Shown here: positions 58,326-64,000 of the stretch, one piece after another | Layout of the letters: every line of letters starts with the position of its first letter | Numbering within the stretch: the first letter of the stretch is position 1 | Assembly: GCF_021545845.1 (NCBI RefSeq) | Contig: NZ_CP088923.1 | Coordinates: forward strand, 1,178,001 to 1,242,000 | Length of the DNA: 64,000 nucleotides | DNA from: Rhodanobacter thiooxydans | GTDB lineage: Bacteria; Pseudomonadota; Gammaproteobacteria; Xanthomonadales; Rhodanobacteraceae | Direction of reading: 5' to 3' | Made by a program: the position numbers and the translations under genes | The notes under the pieces: model-generated | What the model was told of the DNA's origin: nothing | Databases searched by the model: none | The model's input: only the letters and a program-made list of their open reading frames with translations

Positions 58326-59129
58326 TCAGCGACTTGGCACCAAAACCGGCCGGTAGCGGCAGCGCAGCAGCAGCTCGTCGACGCCGCTGGTGTCGCCCAG
58401 CCCGGCGCGCCATCGCAGTGGTTTCTGGAAGCGCAGGCCGAGCGGCATCAGCACGCGGTTGTACCACCACATCGCGCGCTCACGGTGATGGGTGAGGTAC
58501 CACTGGCCGAGTTCGAGCAGGCGTGAGGACTTCGGCTGCATGCCGTACACCGCGCTGCGTTCGATGCTGAAGCCATGCCGCGCGAGCAGGGCCACGATCC
58601 GCTCCGGCTCGTAGCGGCGGCAGTGGCCGACGAAATCGTCGAACGCCGTCCACGCCGCCGGGTGCAGCGGCACCGACAGCAGCACGGCGGCGCCCGGCGC
58701 TGCCACGCGCGCCAGTTCGGCCAGGGCACCCTCGTCGTCGGCGACGTGTTCGAGGATGTCGAGCGCGCAGACCAGGTCGAAACTGGCGTCGCCGTATGGC
58801 AGCGCGCCGATCATGCCGTGTACCGCACTGGCGCCGCTGGCCTGCAGGCAACGCAGCGCGGCATGGCTGAGGTCGACGAAACAGCTGCCGTGCAACGGCA
58901 GCCGCGGACGCAGGCCAGGCGCCACCTCCAGCCGGCGCGGCGCGGCCGCGGCCAGTTCGTGCAGCAGCGGCCACGTGTTGAAGCACGCCGGCGCGATCAG
59001 TTTCGCCCCGGCCCACAGCGAGTCGTAGAAGCCGCGATTGGCGCGGATCAGTTCGGCGTCGCTGCGGCTTTCGGCGGGGTGCGGTGTAGGCATCGGCGGA
59101 TTGGGCGGCGGGGGCGCTGAGCGCAGCAT
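58326..59129 (-). CDS. SAM-dependent methyltransferase (type 11)
   Basis: 267-residue class I methyltransferase. Post-I and later motifs are clear (GMIGALPYGDASFDLVCALD, ILEHVADDEGALAELARV), but motif I is degenerate (LEVAPGLRPRLPLHGSCFVD instead of a Gly-rich loop after the acidic strand). Substrate unknown. Five bp after the RDD gene; an internal start at 59093 is possible. Confidence 0.85.
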   Translation of the reverse strand: MLRSAPPPPNPPMPTPHPAESRSDAELIRANRGFYDSLWAGAKLIAPACFNTWPLLHELAAAAPRRLEVAPGLRPRLPLHGSCFVDLSHAALRCLQASGASAVHGMIGALPYGDASFDLVCALDILEHVADDEGALAELARVAAPGAAVLLSVPLHPAAWTAFDDFVGHCRRYEPERIVALLARHGFSIERSAVYGMQPKSSRLLELGQWYLTHHRERAMWWYNRVLMPLGLRFQKPLRWRAGLGDTSGVDELLLRCRYRPVLVPSR

Positions 59130-59134
59130 GAAGT

Positions 59135-59638
59135 TCAGTCCAGCCGGCGGAGCTCGGTGCCGGCGGCGATGTCGTGCAGCGCGCGCCGGCGCGGGTCGAC
59201 CAGGGCCACCGCGAACCAGCCGGCCCATACCGCCAGCAGCGTCCACAGCGTCGCGCGCAACCCGATCACCGGTTCCAGCAGCAGCAGCGCCAGCGGCGCG
59301 GCCGCCACCAGTACGCGGATCAACGCCTGCTGCAGCGTCGGCCTGCCGCCGTCGCCGCGGGTCAGCCGGATGCGCCACGGGCGCATGCCCAGCGTCTGCC
59401 CGCCGCGCCGCCACGAGCTGACGAAGTACGCCACCACCGCCGCCCCTTGCAGCGCCTGGTACCAGACCGGCACGACCGTCCGCGCGCCGGTGCGGATCAG
59501 GTTGCCGCCGGTGGCGAGCTGACACACGAGACCCACCACCATTACGATCGCCAGCACGATCAGCAGGTCGTAGACCAGCGCGAGCAGGCGTCGCCACGGC
59601 GGGCAGGGGGTATCGGTGGTGGCGAGGTTCGGCGGCAT
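59135..59638 (-). CDS. RDD-family membrane protein
   Basis: 167-residue inner-membrane protein with three to four hydrophobic segments (LLALVYDLLIVLAIVMVVGL; ALLLLEPVIGLRATLWTLLA) and the conserved Arg and Asp residues of the family (RRLLALVYDLL; WRIRLTRGDGG; DPRRRALHDIAAGT). Function unknown, sometimes ion transport. Divergent from xerD with only 50 bp between starts. Confidence 0.88.
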   Translation of the reverse strand: MPPNLATTDTPCPPWRRLLALVYDLLIVLAIVMVVGLVCQLATGGNLIRTGARTVVPVWYQALQGAAVVAYFVSSWRRGGQTLGMRPWRIRLTRGDGGRPTLQQALIRVLVAAAPLALLLLEPVIGLRATLWTLLAVWAGWFAVALVDPRRRALHDIAAGTELRRLD

Positions 59639-59688
59639 CGTGGCTCGGTCGCTTGCGTAGCGCGCGCGCAATGCCCAGCATCGAGCGC

Positions 59689-60606
59689 ATGAAGAAGGAC
59701 GAAAACCGCGCCAGTATCGCCGAAGCCGACCGGCGGGACATCAGCACGTTCGTGGAGCGGGTCTGGTCGGAGGACGGCCTGGCCGACCGCACGCTGGAGG
59801 CCTACCGGCGCGACCTGGAGGCGCTGGCGCTGTGGCTTGCCGCGCGCGGACGCAACCTGCGCACCGCGCGGCGCGAGGACATCTCCGCCTACCACGGCGC
59901 GCAGCCGGCGGCGGTGCGCTCGATCGCGCGACGGCAGTCGGCGTTCCGTCGCTACTACGCGTTCCTCGCCCGCAGCGAGCCCGGCTTCGCCGACCCGACC
60001 TTGCTGATCGAGCGTCCGAAGCTGCCGCGCAGCCTGCCCAAGGCGCTGGCCGAACGCGAGATCGAGGGCCTGCTGACCGCGCCCGACACCGGCACTACGC
60101 TGGGCCTGCGCGACCGCGCCATGCTGGAGCTGATGTACGCCTCCGGCCTGCGCGTGTCCGAACTGGTAGAGCTGCCGCTGGCCGCGCTGAACCCGCGCCA
60201 GGGCGTGCTGCGGGTCACCGGCAAGGGCGGCAAGGATCGGCTGGTGCCGGTCGGCGAGGAAGCGCTGGTGCGCATCGGTGCCTACCTGACTGACGCGCGG
60301 CCGGCGCTGGCGAAAGGCCGCCAGCCGGCGGCGCTGTTCCTCAGCCGGCGCGGCGAAGGCATGACCCGGCAGATGTTCTGGACCCTGGTCAAGCGCTACG
60401 CGCTGAAAGTCGGCATCAACCCGAAACGCATCTCGCCCCACGTGCTGCGCCACTCCTTCGCCACCCACCTGCTCAATCACGGCGCCGACCTGCGCGCGCT
60501 GCAGATGCTGCTCGGCCACAGCTCGCTCAGCACCACGCAGATCTACACGCTGGTGGCGAAGGAAGGCCTGAAGCGGCTGCATGCGCAGCATCATCCGCGA
60601 GGGTGA
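59689..60606 (+). CDS. xerD: Tyrosine recombinase XerD
   Basis: 305-residue recombinase resolving chromosome dimers at dif with XerC. Core-binding domain (FVERVWSEDGLADRTLEAYR) and catalytic motifs: Arg in YASGLRVSELVEL, Lys in GKGGKDRLVPVG, HVLRHSFATHLLNHG, LLGHSSLSTTQIYT with the nucleophilic Tyr. Followed by dsbC, as in E. coli. Starts at 59653 and 59671 are also in frame. Confidence 0.93.
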   Translation: MKKDENRASIAEADRRDISTFVERVWSEDGLADRTLEAYRRDLEALALWLAARGRNLRTARREDISAYHGAQPAAVRSIARRQSAFRRYYAFLARSEPGFADPTLLIERPKLPRSLPKALAEREIEGLLTAPDTGTTLGLRDRAMLELMYASGLRVSELVELPLAALNPRQGVLRVTGKGGKDRLVPVGEEALVRIGAYLTDARPALAKGRQPAALFLSRRGEGMTRQMFWTLVKRYALKVGINPKRISPHVLRHSFATHLLNHGADLRALQMLLGHSSLSTTQIYTLVAKEGLKRLHAQHHPRG

Positions 60607-60770
60607 GCAAGTTCGGCTTCCTGGCCTAGGCAGCTCGCGCGGCAGTGCCGTGGAAACCACCATCGCGACCGGTTTTCTGCGGCACCGTGCACCGAATGGC
60701 GTTCAGCTGCCTGTGCGAGAATCCGTGTTTGCTGCCGGCGAGCGCGCCGGCCACGGATCAAACGAGGTTG

Positions 60771-61547
60771 ATGATGTTGAAGAAACTGTTGCTGGCGCTG
60801 TGCATCGGCGGGCTTTCCCTGAGCGCCTGTGCGGCGGACAACGACGCGGTGCCGGTTGCCGGTTCGGCGGTGACGCCGGCGGCGCAGCAGATGGTGCGGC
60901 AGGCGATCAGGAGCCTGGCGGCGAACGTGCAGGTCGATTCGATCGAGCCGGCGCCAATGCCGGGCTTCTACCAGGTGATCGCCGCCGGCCAGTTGCTCTA
61001 TGTCAGCACCGATGGCAAGTACGCGATGCACGGCGACGTGCTTGACCTGCAAAGCAAGCACAACCTCGGCGACGATGCCTGGGCGCGCTTCCGCAAGGCC
61101 GAGCTGGCCAAGGTGCCGGCATCCGAGCGCATCGTGTTCGCGCCGCCGAACCCGAAGTACACCATCAGCGTATTCACCGACGTCAACTGCGGCTTCTGCC
61201 GCGCGCTGCACGAGCATGTGGCCGCGTTCAACAAGGAAGGCATCGCGGTGGAGTACCTGGCGTGGCCGCGCGAAGGCCTGGTGACCACCGCCGGCCGGCC
61301 CACGCCGACCTACACCGAGATGGTCTCGGTGTGGTGCGCCAAGGACCGCAAGGCCGCGTTCACCGCCGCAAAGGAAGGCCATGCGCCGGCGCCGGCCACC
61401 TGCACCAACCCGGTCAAGGACCAGTTCAACCTGGGCGTGAAGCTGGGCGTCAACGGCACCCCGGCGATCTACGGCCCGGATGGGCGCGTGCTGGGCGGCT
61501 ACGTCACGCCGGAACAGCTGTTGCAGGCGCTCAAGCGGGGCGGCTGA
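60771..61547 (+). CDS. dsbC: Thiol:disulfide isomerase DsbC
   Basis: 258-residue periplasmic isomerase. Dimerisation domain then thioredoxin domain with CGFC (Cys140, Cys143) in FTDVNCGFCRALHEHV and the cis-Pro in VNGTPAIYGPDG. The signal sequence ends LSLSAC-AAD, which also fits a lipobox, so the protein may be lipid-anchored. GAGG precedes the ATG. The 164-bp spacer from xerD holds no other gene. Confidence 0.94.
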   Translation: MMLKKLLLALCIGGLSLSACAADNDAVPVAGSAVTPAAQQMVRQAIRSLAANVQVDSIEPAPMPGFYQVIAAGQLLYVSTDGKYAMHGDVLDLQSKHNLGDDAWARFRKAELAKVPASERIVFAPPNPKYTISVFTDVNCGFCRALHEHVAAFNKEGIAVEYLAWPREGLVTTAGRPTPTYTEMVSVWCAKDRKAAFTAAKEGHAPAPATCTNPVKDQFNLGVKLGVNGTPAIYGPDGRVLGGYVTPEQLLQALKRGG

Positions 61548-61565
61548 CGCTGGCCTCCCTCTCTT

Positions 61566-61676
61566 GCGACTAAAGGGGGTCTCTTGAGCGCCAAGGCGGT
61601 GGAAAGTTGGGGCGGGGTGCTCTTTGCGGGATGGACCAAAAGCCACTCCCTCACCTGAAGGACTTCCTTTAGTCGC
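61566..61676. repeat. Inverted-repeat-bounded intergenic element
   Basis: Perfect 11-bp termini GCGACTAAAGG (61566-61576) and CCTTTAGTCGC (61666-61676) enclose 89 bp without an ORF. The right end (GGACTTCCTTTAGTCGCC) matches the right part of the 49597-49738 element with two changes. Occupies most of the dsbC-purL spacer (61548-61770). Confidence 0.8.
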
Positions 61677-61770
61677 CGGCCTCCCCAACTGCAGGGGGAC
61701 GAGCCAAGGCGATGCCGTATTGCAGCATGAGGTAGAATAGGCGTTTTCTTCGCACAGCTCCGTTCCCCGC

Positions 61771-64000
61771 ATGATCGTACTCGACGGGCAGAGCGCCCTC
61801 TCGCCGTTCCGCCTCGAACGCCTCAATGCCCGCCTGGATGCCCTGCATCACGGCGTGCGGGTGCAGGCGTCGTGGTTCGTCTATTTCGTCGACGCCGCCA
61901 CGGCGCCGGAGGGCGAGTTGCGCCAGCGCCTGCTGGCCGTGCTGGAAGCGAAGGATGCGCTGCCTGAGCCGGCCACGTTGTGGGTGGTACCGCGGCTGGG
62001 CACGATCTCGCCGTGGTCGAGCAAGGCCACCGACATCCTGCATGGCGCCGGCTTCGACGCGTCCGGCTTCAATCTGCGTCGGGTGGAGCGCGGCCTGGCC
62101 TGGCAGGTGGCCGGGCTGCCGCCGGCCGGGGCACCGGACCACGCGCCGATCATGGCGCTGCTGCACGACGCGATGACGCAGTCGGTGCTGCAGCGGATCG
62201 AGGACGCGCAGGGCCTGTTCCTTGGCGGTACGCCTGGCGACCTGGTGCACGTGGCGCTCGGCGCCGACCCGCAGGCCGCGCTGGCCGCGGCGAACATACG
62301 GCTGGGCCTGGCGCTGGCCGACGACGAGATCGAGTACCTGGTCGACCGCTACGCCGAACTCGGCCGCGACCCTACCGATGCCGAGCTGTTCATGTTCGCG
62401 CAGGCCAATTCCGAACACTGCCGGCACAAGGTGTTCAACGCCAGCTGGACGGTGGACGGCGCGGCGCAGGACAACAGCCTGTTCGGCATGATCAAGCACA
62501 CCCACCAGTGCTCACCCGCGCATACCTTGTCCGCCTATTCGGACAACGCAGCGGTGATCGAGGGCAGCACCGGCGGGCGCTTCTTCGCCGATCCGGCCGA
62601 TGGCGTGTGGCGCGGCCACGAGGAACGCATCGACTACGCGATCAAGGTGGAAACGCACAACCACCCCACCGCGATCGCGCCGTGGCCCGGTGCGGCCACC
62701 GGCGCCGGCGGCGAGATCCGCGACGAGGGCGCCACCGGTCGCGGCGGCAAGCCGAAGGCCGGGCTCACCGGCTTCTCGGTGTCCGACCTGCGCATCCCCG
62801 GCCTGCCGCGACCGTGGGAAGTGGATCGCCCGCTGCCGCCGCGGATGGCCAGCGCGTTCGAGATCATGCGCGACGGCCCGCTCGGTGCCGCCGCGTTCAA
62901 CAACGAATTCGGCCGCGCCTGCCTGGGCGGCTATTTCCGCAGCTACGAGCACGAGACCGCCGAACCCGGCCTGCGCCGCGGCTACGACAAGCCGATCATG
63001 CTGGCCGGCGGGCTGGCCAACCTGCGCCCCGGCCACGTGCTGAAGCACGCGGTGCAGCCGGGCCACAAGGTGATCGTGCTGGGCGGCCCGGCCATGCTGA
63101 TCGGCCTGGGCGGCGGTGCGGCCTCGTCGGTGTCCGGCGGTGCGTCGAGCGCGGAGCTGGATTTCGCCTCGGTGCAGCGCGACAACGCCGAGATGGAGCG
63201 GCGCTGCCAGGAAGTGATCGACGCCTGCTGGCGTCGCGGCGAGGCCAACCCGATCGTCAGCGTGCACGACGTCGGCGCCGGTGGCCTCTCCAACGCGATT
63301 CCCGAACTGCTCAACGACGCTGGCGTGGGCGGCGTGATCGACCTGTCGATGATTCCCTGCGACGACCCGTCGCTGTCGCCGATGCAGGTGTGGAGCAACG
63401 AGTCGCAGGAACGCTACGTGCTGGCGATCGCGCCGGAAAACCTCGCCGAGTTCGAGGCGATGTGCGTGCGCGAGCGCTGCCCGTATGCGGTAGTCGGCGA
63501 CGCCACGGCCGAGCGCCAGTTGGTGCTGACCGACCCGCGCCGCGGACTGACCGTGATCGACCTCCCCATGGACGTGCTGTTCGGCAAGCCGCCGCGGATG
63601 CACCGCGACGCGCAGCGCGGCAAGCCGCGCGTCGACCTGCTGCCGGACCTGACCGGCATCGGCATGGACGAGGCGCTGCTGCGCGTGCTGCGCCTGCCCG
63701 GCGTGGGCAGCAAGAGTTTCCTGATCACCATCGGCGACCGTACCGTTGGCGGCCTGAACGCGCGCGACCCGATGGTCGGCCCGTGGCAGGTGCCGGTGGC
63801 CGATTGCGCGGTGACCCTCGCCGACTTCGACGGCTACGCCGGCGAGGCGATGGCGATGGCCGAGCGCGCGCCGGTGGCCCTGCTCTCCAGCGCCGACGCG
63901 GCGCGGCTGACGGTGGGCGAGGCGATCACCAACCTGGCCGCCGCGCCGATCGCGAGCCTGGGCGAGATCCGGCTCTCCGCGAACTGGATGGCCGCGGTCA
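61771..64000 (+). CDS. purL: Phosphoribosylformylglycinamidine synthase, N-terminal part (cut by window edge)
   Basis: Purine biosynthesis enzyme converting FGAR to FGAM. 743 codons are inside the window of an expected ~1300. The N-terminal domain starts MIVLDGQSALSPFRLERLN; the linker and FGAM-synthase core show FAQANSEHCRHKVFN, KVETHNHPTAIAPW and SVHDVGAGGLSNAIPELL. The glutaminase domain lies beyond the window. It is the large single-chain gammaproteobacterial type. Confidence 0.96.
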   Translation, partial: MIVLDGQSALSPFRLERLNARLDALHHGVRVQASWFVYFVDAATAPEGELRQRLLAVLEAKDALPEPATLWVVPRLGTISPWSSKATDILHGAGFDASGFNLRRVERGLAWQVAGLPPAGAPDHAPIMALLHDAMTQSVLQRIEDAQGLFLGGTPGDLVHVALGADPQAALAAANIRLGLALADDEIEYLVDRYAELGRDPTDAELFMFAQANSEHCRHKVFNASWTVDGAAQDNSLFGMIKHTHQCSPAHTLSAYSDNAAVIEGSTGGRFFADPADGVWRGHEERIDYAIKVETHNHPTAIAPWPGAATGAGGEIRDEGATGRGGKPKAGLTGFSVSDLRIPGLPRPWEVDRPLPPRMASAFEIMRDGPLGAAAFNNEFGRACLGGYFRSYEHETAEPGLRRGYDKPIMLAGGLANLRPGHVLKHAVQPGHKVIVLGGPAMLIGLGGGAASSVSGGASSAELDFASVQRDNAEMERRCQEVIDACWRRGEANPIVSVHDVGAGGLSNAIPELLNDAGVGGVIDLSMIPCDDPSLSPMQVWSNESQERYVLAIAPENLAEFEAMCVRERCPYAVVGDATAERQLVLTDPRRGLTVIDLPMDVLFGKPPRMHRDAQRGKPRVDLLPDLTGIGMDEALLRVLRLPGVGSKSFLITIGDRTVGGLNARDPMVGPWQVPVADCAVTLADFDGYAGEAMAMAERAPVALLSSADAARLTVGEAITNLAAAPIASLGEIRLSANWMAAV

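Overview
The window is about 64 kb of very GC-rich chromosomal DNA. It is most likely from a gammaproteobacterium of the order Xanthomonadales (Lysobacterales), probably Rhodanobacteraceae (Rhodanobacter/Dyella-like). This rests on gene order (pilS next to sucCD; bamD/rluD/pgeF/clpB; fmdB-aspS-yebC-ruvC-ruvA-kup-ruvB-ybgC-tolQRAB-pal-cpoB-queE-queC-tRNA-Lys), on several TonB-dependent receptors, and on tandem GAATCCC heptamers scattered at gene edges. Taxonomy is inferred from layout, not from a search.

Layout. 1-5.1 kb is an alpha-glucoside locus: a TonB receptor (cut by the window edge), a fused GH65 phosphorylase/beta-phosphoglucomutase, a perfect 17-bp inverted-repeat operator and a divergent LacI regulator. 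5.1-9.2 kb holds a PilS-like kinase without PilR and sucC-sucD split by a REP-like palindrome. 9.3-16.6 kb holds nadE (carrying an in-frame repeat insertion), bamD, rluD, pgeF and clpB with a heat-shock-type promoter. 16.7-19.1 kb looks like a scarred accessory patch: a chimeric flavodoxin remnant, an MDR alcohol dehydrogenase with a divergent HxlR regulator, and a relic that joins an integrase fragment to a relaxase (DUF3363) tail. 19.1-21.6 kb is a TonB receptor with a MetJ-box-like operator.

21.8-37.9 kb is the conserved housekeeping block: FmdB-type protein, DUF3011 protein, aspS, hydrolase, yebC, ruvC, ruvA, kup, a five-hairpin array, ruvB, the Tol-Pal envelope system, the queuosine genes and tRNA-Lys. 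38-44.6 kb is a type IV pilus minor pilin operon (pilE-fimT-pilV-pilW-pilX-pilY1). 44.9-48.9 kb holds a VTT membrane protein, a deaminase, glnS, a DUF2007 protein and apt.

49-53 kb is a likely peroxide-defence island: oxyR, rubrerythrin, a CCG-type Fe-S protein and DUF3501 on one strand. Divergently from oxyR there is a tandem OxyR site, a promoter and an intrinsic terminator that together outline an unannotated small RNA of about 105 nt with a C-rich loop. This is the most interesting novel candidate in the window.

53-64 kb holds an M1 aminopeptidase, an uncharacterised two-domain protein, a PHA depolymerase/methyltransferase/RDD operon, xerD, dsbC and the start of purL.
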